A DNA stretch of 23,292 nucleotides from Clostridiales bacterium (GCA_004556395.1 SFHK01000065.1:1-23292); one strand, 5' to 3'; shown: positions 7,021-14,329, counted from the stretch's first letter. Program-made: numbers and translations. The notes: generated by a model not told the origin, from the sequence alone.

Positions 7021-8109
7021 ATGGTAACGGAACTTCTTCTCCCCTCCGGGCGCGTGGCGCTGCCCGCCTTCTTCCCGGACGCGACCTACGGCGCGGTGCG
7101 CGCCGCGGGCTTTGAGGACGTGGAAAACGCCGGGCTGACCGGCCTTGAGATGAACAGCTATCACCTGTATTCCAAGCCCGGCGCGCGACTGATCAAGACG
7201 CTGGGCGGGCTTCACGCCTTCACAGGCTATAAGGGCGCGATTCTGACAGATTCCGGCGGCTTTCAGCTGTATTCGATGATTCGCGAAAACCCGGACTACG
7301 GCGAGATTCGCGAAAAGGAAATCCTCTTCCGCCCCGACCGGGGCGACGAAAAAATGCACTTCACGCCCGAAAAATGCATACAGTCCCAGTTCATGTACGG
7401 CAGCGACATCATGATGGCGCTCGACCTGTGCACGCATCCGGACGACCCCATCGAGCAGCAGCGCCGCTCGGTGGAGCTGACCGTGCGCTGGGGCGCGCGC
7501 TGCCGCGCCGAATACGACAAGCTGATCAAGGGCCGAAAGGGCCCGCGGCCGCTTCTGTTCGGCATCGTGCAGGGCGGGCGCGACCGGGATCTGCGGCTGG
7601 AATGCGGCCGCCGCCTTGAGGAAATCGGCTTCGACGGCTACGGCTTCGGCGGCTGGCCGACGGACGAAAACGGCAACATGCTGGACGACGTGCTCCAGAT
7701 GGCCGCCGACGCGATGCCGGATTCCAAGGTGAAATACGCCATGGGCGTGGGTCGCCCGGAGGAAATCGCGCGGCTGACGAAGATGGGCTATTCGCTGTTC
7801 GACTGCGTGATTCCCACCCGCGAAGCGCGCCACCAGCGGCTGTACGTGTTCGATAAGGGCATGGACACCCCCGAGGGCGTGCGCCGCGCGGACGGCAAAT
7901 TCTACCATTTCCACTACGCGCTGGACGAAGCCCATACCCGTGACGGTGGCCCCGTGGACGAAACCTGCGACTGCGCCCTCTGCCGCCGCTGCTCCAAAGC
8001 CTACCTCCAGCACCTGTTCAAGGTGGGCGACGCGCAGGCTCAGCGCCTCGCCACCGCCCATAACCTCCGCTTCTACGGCCGGCTGATGGAGAATTTACGC
8101 AATGGATGA
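7021..8109 (+). CDS. Divergent tRNA-guanine transglycosylase family protein
   Basis: TGT enzymes swap a base for a 7-deazaguanine (preQ1 or queuine) in RNA. This 362-residue member keeps SYHLYSKPG, DSGGFQ (77-82), GIVQGG, the nucleophile segment FDCVIPTR (Asp261) and the zinc ligands Cys316, Cys318, Cys321 and His347 of the pattern C-x-C-x2-C...H. It departs from canonical TGT where the base-recognition loop GGLAVGE should be: it reads GGWPTDE at 210-216, and the N-terminus (ALPAFFPDATYGAV) is also divergent. The fold and chemistry are therefore supported, but the base or RNA target may differ from preQ1/tRNA. It follows rsmH by four bases with GGAGGG as ribosome site, and its stop overlaps the next start (ATGGATGA). 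No queuosine biosynthesis gene is in the window. Confidence 0.85.
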   Translation: MVTELLLPSGRVALPAFFPDATYGAVRAAGFEDVENAGLTGLEMNSYHLYSKPGARLIKTLGGLHAFTGYKGAILTDSGGFQLYSMIRENPDYGEIREKEILFRPDRGDEKMHFTPEKCIQSQFMYGSDIMMALDLCTHPDDPIEQQRRSVELTVRWGARCRAEYDKLIKGRKGPRPLLFGIVQGGRDRDLRLECGRRLEEIGFDGYGFGGWPTDENGNMLDDVLQMAADAMPDSKVKYAMGVGRPEEIARLTKMGYSLFDCVIPTREARHQRLYVFDKGMDTPEGVRRADGKFYHFHYALDEAHTRDGGPVDETCDCALCRRCSKAYLQHLFKVGDAQAQRLATAHNLRFYGRLMENLRNG

Positions 8110-8374
8110 ACGAGCGCAGGCGGCATTGGACGCGCTGCTTTCCGCGAAGAATCTGCGGGACGTATGTCCCGAGACGGTGCGGCGCGTGTTTATGGAGCTT
8201 TTGCCGCGATACAGAAAACCGAAGGACGCGGAAAAGGCGGCGCGCACGCATCTGCACCAGATCACCGGCGCGTTCATGACGGCGGACGCGCAGGAAAAGG
8301 CGCGGGCATTGCTTGCGCGCTGGAACGAGGGCGACGAAGCCGCGCGTCGTATGGAGAATATACGCAATGGATGA
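8102..8374 (+). pseudogene. Truncated 5' copy 1 of the m7G1405 methyltransferase gene
   Basis: This 90-codon frame carries the first 81 or so codons of the downstream methyltransferase (MDERAQAALDALLSAKNLRD, then the helical HLHQITGAFMTADAQ region), then switches after EGDE into AARRMENIRNG and stops. The switched tail resembles the end of the preceding transglycosylase (RLMENLRNG). It has no SAM-binding domain. Start and stop overlap the neighbouring frames by eight bases (ATGGATGA), so it could be translated by coupling. It is called a pseudogene because it lacks the catalytic part, but expression as a stand-alone 30S-binding N-terminal domain is possible. Confidence 0.8.
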
Positions 8375-8639
8375 ACGAGCGCAGGCGGCGCTGGACGCGC
8401 TGCTTTCCGTGAAAAACCTGCGGGACGTATGTCCCGAGACGGTGCGGCGCGTGTTTATGGAGCTTTTGCCGCGATACAGAAAACCGAAAGACGCGGAGAA
8501 GGCGGCGCGCACGCATCTGCACCAGATCACCGGCGCGTTCATGACGGCGGATGCGCAGGACAGGGCGCGGGCATTGCTTTCGCGCTGGAACGAGGGCGAC
8601 GAAGCCGCGCGTCGTATGGAGAATATACGCAATGGATGA
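8367..8639 (+). pseudogene. Truncated 5' copy 2 of the m7G1405 methyltransferase gene
   Basis: This is a second 90-codon copy offset by exactly 265 bp from the first and from the full gene (starts at 8102, 8367 and 8632). It differs from copy 1 by a handful of substitutions (for instance SVKNLRD for SAKNLRD and DRARALLSRW for EKARALLARW) and ends in the same AARRMENIRNG. The open frame is kept in both copies despite the period not being a multiple of three, because each unit contains its own stop and start. Confidence 0.8.
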
Positions 8640-9411
8640 ACGAGCGCAGGCGGCGCTGGACGCGCTGCTTTCCGCGAAAAACCTGCGGGACGTATGTCCC
8701 GAGACGGTGCGGCGCGTGTTTACGGAGCTTTTGCCGCGATACAGAAAACCGAAGGACGCGGAGAAGGCGGCGCGCACGCATCTGCACCAGATCACCGGCG
8801 CGTTCATGACGGCGGACGCGCAGGACAGGGCGCGGGCATTGCTTGCGCGCTGGAACGAGGGCGACGAATCGGCGCTCGCCGCCGCGCTGTCCCTGCACGC
8901 GTCCACGCGCGAGCGCCTGCCGGGCGCGGATGAATGGATGCGGCGCGTTTCGCCGTTTCTGGGCGCGGACGCGCGCGTGCTCGATCTGGCCTGCGGGCTG
9001 AACCCGATCCTGCTGGGCTCCATGGGTGTGACGAACGCGCTGGGCATGGACATTCATCTGGGCTGCGTGCGACTTGTGAACGAAACGGCGCGGGCGCGCG
9101 GCTGGCATACGCGCGCGCGAGCCTGCGACCTGCTGAGCGAGATTCCCGCGGAGGAAGCCGACGCGGCGCTTCTGATGAAGCTCCTGCCCGTGCTGGAAGC
9201 CCAGAAAACCGGCCGCGCCGCCGAGCTGCTCGCAAGCCTCCGCGCCCCCAGGCTGGTCGTAACCTTCCCCACCCGCACCCTCGGCGGCCGCGGCGTGGGC
9301 ATGGAAAAGCACTATGCCGACTGGTTCGAGCGCATCCTCCCCGATACCCTCTCCGTCCGCGACCGATTCACCGTGTCGGACGAGCTGGTGTATCTGGTGG
9401 AGCGGACGTAA
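8632..9411 (+). CDS. 16S rRNA (guanine1405-N7)-methyltransferase, RmtB/FmrO family
   Basis: This family methylates N7 of G1405 in helix 44 of 16S rRNA with SAM and gives high-level resistance to 4,6-disubstituted deoxystreptamine aminoglycosides such as gentamicin, amikacin and tobramycin. The 259-residue protein is close in length to RmtB. It follows the family along its length: CPETVRRVF (22-30), KAARTHLHQITGAFMT, LSLHASTRERL, the SAM motif VLDLACGLNP (116-125), LLMKLLPVLEAQKTG and the diagnostic FPTRTLGGRGVGMEKHYADWF from 212. I start it at the ATG matching the Rmt N-terminus; an upstream ATG at 8551 lies inside repeat copy 2. It is coupled to the preceding truncated frame by ATGGATGA. Resistance is inferred, not shown; a chromosomal housekeeping-like setting next to rsmH and tgt suggests a native rather than a recently acquired gene. 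Confidence 0.88.
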   Translation: MDERAQAALDALLSAKNLRDVCPETVRRVFTELLPRYRKPKDAEKAARTHLHQITGAFMTADAQDRARALLARWNEGDESALAAALSLHASTRERLPGADEWMRRVSPFLGADARVLDLACGLNPILLGSMGVTNALGMDIHLGCVRLVNETARARGWHTRARACDLLSEIPAEEADAALLMKLLPVLEAQKTGRAAELLASLRAPRLVVTFPTRTLGGRGVGMEKHYADWFERILPDTLSVRDRFTVSDELVYLVERT

Positions 9412-9412
9412 A

Positions 9413-9567
9413 GCCCCTCCTCCCCGCCCGCACCCTCGGCGGCCGCGGCGTGGGCATGGAAAAGCACTACGCCGACTGGTTCGAGCGCATCCTCCCCGAT
9501 ACCCTCTCCGTCCGCGACCGATTCACCGTGTCGGACGAGCTGGTGTATCTTGTGGAGCGGACGTAAA
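9413..9567 (+). repeat. 155-bp tandem copy of the methyltransferase 3' end
   Basis: The last 150 or so bases of the methyltransferase gene, from CCCGCACCCTCGG through the TAA, recur at an offset of exactly 155 bp with only a few substitutions (for example TAC for TAT and CTTGTGG for CTGGTGG). It has no ribosome site or start at its beginning and is regarded as non-coding. It leads directly into the 107-bp array. Confidence 0.9.
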
Positions 9568-10945
9568 ACGAGCCGCCGCTTCGCGGAAGGTACGTTCAGC
9601 CATTCCGGACAACGCTCGCAACTGCTTCACGGAGTCGGACGATCTGGTGTATCCGGAGGAACGGACGTAAAACAGGCCGCCGCTTCGCGGAAGTTACGTC
9701 CAATGTTTCCGGACGACGCTCGCGGCTGCTTCACGGTGTCGGATGAGCTGGCGTATCTGGCGGAACAGGCTGCCACTTCGCGGGGTTTTACGTCCAAGCA
9801 TTCCGGACAACAACGATTATCAGCGGCGCTTTCGCGGAATGGGCAGATTTCCTGCGCTGTGCGGGCATGAAACGGACTGCCGCTTCGCGGGGTTTACGTC
9901 CAAGCATTCCGGACAACGGTGATTGGCCGCGACGCTTTCGCGGGATGGGCGAATTTCCTGCGTCGCGCAAACGTGAAACAGGCTGCCGCTTCGCGGGGTT
10001 TACGTTCAAGCATTCCGGACAACGACGATTATCTGCGGTGCTTTCGCGGGTTGGACGGATTTCTCGCGTCGCGCGGACGTGAAACAGGCTGCCGCTTCGC
10101 GGGGTTTACGTCCAAGCATTCCGGCCAGCGATGATTGGCCGCGACGCTTTCGCGGGTTGGACGGATTTCACGCGCTGTGCGGACGTGAAACAGGCCGCCG
10201 CTCCGCGGAATTTACGTTCAACCATTCCGGACAACGACGATTATCTGCGGTGCTTTCGCGGGTTGGACGGATTTCTCGCGTCGCGCGGACGTGAAACAGG
10301 CCGCCGCTCCGCGGAATTTACGTTCAACCATTCCGGACAACGACGATTGTCTGCGGTGCTTTCGCGGGTTGGACGGATTTCTCGCGTCGCGCGGACGTGA
10401 AACGGGCTGCCGCTTCGCGGGGTTTTACGTTCAGCCATTCCGGACAACGGTGATTGGCCGCGACGCTTTCGCGGGATGGGCGAATTTCCTGCGTCGCGCG
10501 AACGTAAAACAGGCTGCCGCTTCGCGGAATTTACGTTCAATCATTCCGAACAATGACGATTGTCCGCGGCGCTTTCGCGAGATGGGTGGATTTCCCGCAC
10601 TGTGCGGACGTGAAACGGGCTGCCGCTTCGCGGGGTTTCACGTTCAGCCATTCCGGACAACGGTGATTGGCCGCGACGCTTTCGCGGGTTGGACAGATTT
10701 CTCGCGTCGCGCGGACGTGAAACGGGCTGCCGCTTCGCGAGGTTTTACGTTCAAGCATTCCGGACAATGGCGATTGGCCGCGACGCTTTTGCGGGATGGA
10801 CGAATTTCCTGCGTCGTGCGGACGTGAAACAGACTGCCGCTTCGCGGAGTTTTACGTTCAGCCATTCCGGACAACGGCGGTTTCGCAGGATGGACGGATT
10901 TTCTTTTCCGCGCGGGCGTTACGTTCAAGCATTCCGGACAACGAT
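9568..10945 (+). repeat. Non-coding tandem array, about 13 units of 105-107 bp
   Basis: The landmark AAACNGGCYGCCGC-TYCGCGG recurs at about 9566, 9670, 9764, 9871, 9978, 10083, 10189, 10295, 10401, 10508, 10614, 10721 and 10828, that is with steps of 103, 94 and then 105-107 bp; a last partial unit ends near 10945. Since 106-107 is not a multiple of three and no frame is preserved, this is not a protein repeat. Each unit has two potential hairpins: ACGTGAAAC pairing with TTTTACGT around an inner CCGC-TTC-GCGG, and CCGCGA-CGCTT-TCGCGG. The first two or three units still contain a recognisable 45-50 bp of the methyltransferase 3' end (TTCACGG-GTCGGA-GAGCTGG-GTATCTGG), which fades in later units. 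No gene is seen in this 1.4 kb. Confidence 0.9.
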
Positions 10946-11016
10946 CCGTCTTCTGCGAAGCGTCTGTACTGTCCGGCGAACCTTCCGCAGGAGGTGCGGG
11001 GCAGGTTTTTCTTACT

Positions 11017-11022
11017 TATAAA
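11017..11022 (+). promoter_or_regulatory. Possible -10 element for rsmI
   Basis: TATAAA in an AT-rich patch (GTTTTTCTTACTTATAAACC) lies 20 bases before the rsmI start. No good -35 is present at the right distance, so rsmI may have a weak promoter here or depend on transcription through the array. Confidence 0.3.
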
Positions 11023-11042
11023 CCAATTCTCGGAGGATACGC

Positions 11043-11915
11043 ATGTCGAAGCTGTACGTTGTGGCGACCCCCATTGGCAACCTGAACGATCTTTCGCCCC
11101 GCGCGGCGCAGGCGCTGACCGAGTGCGACCTGATCGCCGCGGAGGACACGCGCGTGACCATGAAGCTCACCGAGCGGCTGGGCGTGCGCAAGCCCATGGT
11201 ATCCTGCCATCGGCACAACGAGGACGGCCGCGCGCCGGAGCTGGTTTCGCGCATGCTCTCCGAGGAGCTGACCGTGGCGCTCACCTGCGACGCGGGCACG
11301 CCCGGCGTTTCCGACCCCGGGCAGGCGCTGGTGGCGGCGGCGTGGGAGGCGGGGATTCCGGTGATTCCGGTCAGCGGGCCGTCGGCGACGGTCACGGCGC
11401 TGTCCGCGGCGGGCTTCGACGCGCGCGAGTTCGCGTTTTACGGCTTTCTGCCGCGCGAGGGCAAGGCGCTTTCCGAGAAGCTGGCCGCCATTCGGGAGAC
11501 GAACATTCCCGTGGCGGTGATCTATGAATCGCCCCACCGCGTGGAGGAGCTTCTGAAGCGCATGTGCGCGGCGTGGCCGGGCGCGTGCGTGTGCCTGTGC
11601 TGCGACCTGACGAAGAAGTTTGAAAAGCTGGAACGCGGGGCGGTCGAGGACGTGCTCGACCGCGTGCGCGCCAACCCCAACGCCGAGAAGGGCGAATATT
11701 GCCTTGTGGCGGATATTCGGGACGTGCCGCTGCCGGCCCGCCCCGCGCCCGAGCGCAGACCCGAGCACGCGCTGCTCGACCATCTGCTGGCCGGGGAAAC
11801 CCTCGCCGAAGCCGCCGCCGCGCTCGCAAGCGAAGGCTTCAGGCGCAACGACATCTACCGCGCGCGGCTCGCGCTGGATAACCTGCTGAACGGGGATGAC
11901 GAGGAAGAGGAATAA
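11043..11915 (+). CDS. rsmI: 16S rRNA (cytidine1402-2'-O)-methyltransferase
   Basis: RsmI adds the 2'-O-methyl of m4Cm1402, completing with RsmH the modification of the same nucleotide in 16S rRNA helix 44. The 290-residue protein shows the tetrapyrrole-methylase-type fold: LYVVATPIGNLNDLSPRA at the N-terminus, AEDTRVTMKL, CDAGTPGVSDPG, PVSGPSA and FYGFLPREGK, followed by YESPHRVEELL. The start has CTCGGAGGA seven bases upstream. It stands just after the 107-bp array and is separated from rsmH by the transglycosylase and the Rmt-like gene. Confidence 0.96.
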   Translation: MSKLYVVATPIGNLNDLSPRAAQALTECDLIAAEDTRVTMKLTERLGVRKPMVSCHRHNEDGRAPELVSRMLSEELTVALTCDAGTPGVSDPGQALVAAAWEAGIPVIPVSGPSATVTALSAAGFDAREFAFYGFLPREGKALSEKLAAIRETNIPVAVIYESPHRVEELLKRMCAAWPGACVCLCCDLTKKFEKLERGAVEDVLDRVRANPNAEKGEYCLVADIRDVPLPARPAPERRPEHALLDHLLAGETLAEAAAALASEGFRRNDIYRARLALDNLLNGDDEEEE

Positions 11916-11924
11916 GCGACGGAA

Positions 11925-11974
11925 CGTCTGCCGAAGTCGGGCGGGGTTCTGGGGAGAGCGATAAATTGGGCTTT
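11925..11974 (+). repeat. 50-bp direct repeat, left copy (flanks the Sel1 gene)
   Basis: Starting CGTCTGCCG and ending ATTGGGCTTT, this copy matches 12398-12447 at 44 of 50 positions. It begins ten bases after the rsmI stop codon and leads into the ribosome site of the Sel1 gene. Confidence 0.85.
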
Positions 11975-11988
11975 GGAGGTATGAATAT

Positions 11989-12378
11989 ATGGCAAGTGAG
12001 TACTACAAACCCTGCAAAGAATTCGATACTTGCAATGAGTTGATTGAAAAATATTGGGAATCAAAACAATATGACAAGTGCTTTGAAGGACATTTGGTTT
12101 TGGCAGAGCAGGGGTATCCCCTTGCTGAATGTCAAATAGGTTATTTCTACTATGATGGGCTTGGTGTAGAGAAAGATTTGGAAAAGGCATTGTATTGGAC
12201 TCGCCGTGCCGCCGAGCATGGTGATAGAGATGGTCAATGTAATTTGGCATGGTTTTATGAAGATGCAATCGGAGTGGAGCGAGACACCGAACAGGCTAAG
12301 CATTGGTATCGACTTGCGGCACTGCAAGGCCATGATTTGGCAATCGAAAAGTGCAAAGAACTTGGAGTTGCATTATAA
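11989..12378 (+). CDS. Small Sel1-repeat protein
   Basis: The 129-residue protein consists of Sel1-like (TPR-related) helical repeats: an imperfect first repeat, then AECQIGYFYYDGLGVEKDLEKALYW and GQCNLAWFYEDAIGVERDTEQAKHWY fragments with the A-x-x-x-L-G-x-x-Y and GV-x-x-D spacing, and ALQGHDLAIEKC at the end. There is no signal peptide. Sel1 proteins serve as protein-protein scaffolds; the partner is unknown. The gene is clearly more AT-rich than its neighbours and is bracketed by 50-bp direct repeats, so it looks acquired. GGAGG sits about ten bases before the start. Confidence 0.8.
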   Translation: MASEYYKPCKEFDTCNELIEKYWESKQYDKCFEGHLVLAEQGYPLAECQIGYFYYDGLGVEKDLEKALYWTRRAAEHGDRDGQCNLAWFYEDAIGVERDTEQAKHWYRLAALQGHDLAIEKCKELGVAL

Positions 12379-12397
12379 TTACTCATTCCAGAAACGC

Positions 12398-12447
12398 CGT
12401 CTGCCGGAATCGGGCGTGGTTCTGGGGAAAGCGATAGATTGGGATTT
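12398..12447 (+). repeat. 50-bp direct repeat, right copy (flanks the Sel1 gene)
   Basis: The partner of 11925-11974, 473 bp away, starting 20 bases after the Sel1 stop and lying just upstream of the ribosome site of the next gene. Both copies therefore hold the same place: directly after one gene's stop and before the next gene's ribosome site. Confidence 0.85.
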
Positions 12448-12461
12448 GTGAGGGAAGAGCT

Positions 12462-13184
12462 ATGCGGAAGCCTTTTATGTCGCTGATCGCCAACGATCGA
12501 TACCAGATCGGCTGCACAGGGCAGACGGTGTATCTGCTGGACGCGTCCGGCAATGAGCTGGCGAAATTCAAGGACATGCCCTACGCGTATGATCCCGCGT
12601 TTCATCCGAGCGGCGAGATTGCGGCCGTGTACGGGAATACCGGCATGATGGCCGTCTACGCTCTTTCGGAGCGGCGGCTGATCGCGAAATTCCGCGTTTC
12701 CGCCGCGAGCGACGCGCAGACCGATCGCGTTCCCTGCTTTTCGCCGGATGGAAGCTGTCTGTACCACATCGAGGGTCGAAAAGGGGATCGTCCCAACAGC
12801 CGTCTTTCCGTCTATTCGACGGCGGACTATCAGCCCGTGCTGCGGCTTTTTGAGAAGGAACCGAAAAATATCTTCGAGTGCATGGAGTTTGACGGGGAGA
12901 CCCTGTTTCTGCTGGGATATTTCCGGAAGGAAGACGGAAACGATTATTTCGTCACCCAGCTGCTCGGGGAGTCCCTGCAGAATGTGAAGCCGCTTGATCG
13001 CCACACCTATGATTTTTATCAAAGCGCCATGCGCGTAAAGCAGGCGGGCTTTACGCGGGAAGCGTTCAAGTGGTCAGCGCTTTCGTTCATGCCCGCTGAA
13101 ATGGGGGCTTCCCATCGGGAATACACGCTGGATGATCTGAAACGGATGAAGCCTTCCCTTGCGCGGTTATGGGAAGAGATCTAG
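12462..13184 (+). CDS. Beta-propeller-like (WD40-type) protein of unknown function
   Basis: The 240-residue protein is not recognised as a named family. It is built of short strand-rich blocks with propeller-like phrases: GQTVYLLDASGNELAKF, YDPAFHPSGEIAAVYGNTGMMAVY, PCFSPDGSCLYHIEGR, SRLSVYSTADY and FDGETLFLLGYF. FHPSGE and FSPDGS are typical of WD40/lactonase-type propellers. The C-terminal part is helical (EYTLDDLKRMKPSLARLWEE). There is no signal peptide. The start has AGGGAAG at seven bases. With the Sel1 gene it may form an accessory cassette; a link to toxin immunity or signalling would be a guess. Confidence 0.6.
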   Translation: MRKPFMSLIANDRYQIGCTGQTVYLLDASGNELAKFKDMPYAYDPAFHPSGEIAAVYGNTGMMAVYALSERRLIAKFRVSAASDAQTDRVPCFSPDGSCLYHIEGRKGDRPNSRLSVYSTADYQPVLRLFEKEPKNIFECMEFDGETLFLLGYFRKEDGNDYFVTQLLGESLQNVKPLDRHTYDFYQSAMRVKQAGFTREAFKWSALSFMPAEMGASHREYTLDDLKRMKPSLARLWEEI

Positions 13185-13237
13185 TTTTCCCGCGTGACGC
13201 GGTAAGATGGAAACCTAAAAAATCGGGACGAGGAAGA

Positions 13238-14329
13238 ATGAACATGACAGCAAAACGATGGCTGGCTGGCGGGCTGATCGCGGGGTGCGTTTTATTAGGC
13301 GGCTGCTCGCTTTTGCCCGCGCAGGAGACGCGCCGGACGGCGCCGCTTCTGCGGGAAACGGCGGCGGAGGACTTCACGCTGACGTATGTGACGCGGGGAG
13401 ACATGCGTCTGACGCGGAAAATCAGCTGCACCTATGTGCCCATCCGCAAGGAGAGCCTGAGCTTCGCCGTGAACGGGGAGTATGTGGACGAGATGTTCGT
13501 GAAGCCCGGCGACGCGGTGATGAAGGGACAGCTTTTAGGGCAGCTTCGGCTGGACGGCGTGAACGACCGCATCGACGAGTGCGAATACGCGATTCGCACG
13601 CTGAAGCTGCGGCTTTCGCAGCAGGAGGAGGCCCGGGCGCTGGCGCTGGAAAGGGCCGACGCGCGCAGCAGCGACGAAGCGGCGCGCAGAAGCGCGCGGG
13701 ACGCTGTGAACGCGGACTACGACGCGCGCAGGCAGTCAGCGGAGGATTCGCTCGGCATTCAGACGCTGCGGCTTGAAACGCTGAAAAGGCAGAAGGCGCA
13801 GCGGCAGCTGTTTTCGCCCATCGACGGCACGGTCACGTATGTGAAGCAGTACAAGGAATCCACGGTCACGTCCGAAAGCGAGCGCGCCGTGACGGTGGTG
13901 GACTCCACGATGTCGCTTTTCAGGGCGACCACCGAGTACTGGGACGCGCTGCCCGTGGGCACGCAGGTGATGATCACCGTGCGCAAGACGGAATACGCCG
14001 CCACCGTGGCCGACGAGGCCGCGCTGGGGCTGGCGGTCACCGCGCACACGCCGGGCGAGAAGGGCACGCTGTATTTCACGCTCGACCAGCCCGCGCTGGA
14101 GCTGGAGGACAACGACCGCGGCTCCACGACGATCACGCTGGACGGGCGCGACGACGTTCTGATGGTGAGCGAGAAGGCCGTCAGCCGCGCCGCCGGGCAG
14201 ACGATTGTGTATTATCAGGACGCGGAGGGCATGAAGACGTACAAGCCCGTGGAGCTGGGATTGTGCGCGGGCGGCTATTACGAGGTGCTGTCCGGCCTGA
14301 GCGAGGGCGAGGCGGTGATCGCGGGATGA
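13238..14329 (+). CDS. Efflux adaptor (membrane-fusion) lipoprotein 1
   Basis: This 363-residue protein is a HlyD/MacA/YknX-like adaptor that links the exporter permease to the outer face of the membrane. It has a lipoprotein signal peptide ending in LLGGC (lipid Cys near residue 22), a first biotinyl-lipoyl half around NGEYVDEMFVKPGDAVMKGQLL, a charged coiled-coil (DRIDECEYAIRTLKL to RLETLKRQKAQ), the second lipoyl half LFSPIDGTVTYV and a beta-barrel/membrane-proximal C-terminus ending GLSEGEAVIAG. I start at 13238, with GAGGAAG upstream and a proper signal peptide; the frame extends 69 bases further upstream into the previous gene. It is first of the exporter operon. Confidence 0.85.
   Translation: MNMTAKRWLAGGLIAGCVLLGGCSLLPAQETRRTAPLLRETAAEDFTLTYVTRGDMRLTRKISCTYVPIRKESLSFAVNGEYVDEMFVKPGDAVMKGQLLGQLRLDGVNDRIDECEYAIRTLKLRLSQQEEARALALERADARSSDEAARRSARDAVNADYDARRQSAEDSLGIQTLRLETLKRQKAQRQLFSPIDGTVTYVKQYKESTVTSESERAVTVVDSTMSLFRATTEYWDALPVGTQVMITVRKTEYAATVADEAALGLAVTAHTPGEKGTLYFTLDQPALELEDNDRGSTTITLDGRDDVLMVSEKAVSRAAGQTIVYYQDAEGMKTYKPVELGLCAGGYYEVLSGLSEGEAVIAG

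Larger units (their letters stand above)
8102..8896 (+). repeat. 265-bp tandem triplication of the tgt/rmt junction
   Basis: Three units of 265 bp begin at the ATGGAGAA-TACGC-ATGGATGA junction and run through the first third of the methyltransferase gene; the third unit continues into the intact gene. Units are more than about 95% identical by eye. The right edge of each broken unit (after GGCGACGAA) joins CGCGCGTCGTATGGAGAA, which resembles the tgt 3' end CGGCTGATGGAGAA, so the duplicated segment includes the tgt stop-codon context. Confidence 0.9.

Noticed and set aside
9413..9567. Separate small gene made of the duplicated methyltransferase tail
   Set aside because: The copy has no ribosome site before its internal ATG and lacks the catalytic domain; better described as a duplication.
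9867..10827. Arginine/serine-rich repeat proteins in the array
   Set aside because: The open frames shift from unit to unit because the period is not a multiple of three; they start without ribosome sites and reflect GC-rich repeats, not genes.
9568..10945. CRISPR array
   Set aside because: The whole 105-107 bp unit is repeated; there are no unique spacers between short constant repeats, and no cas genes are nearby.
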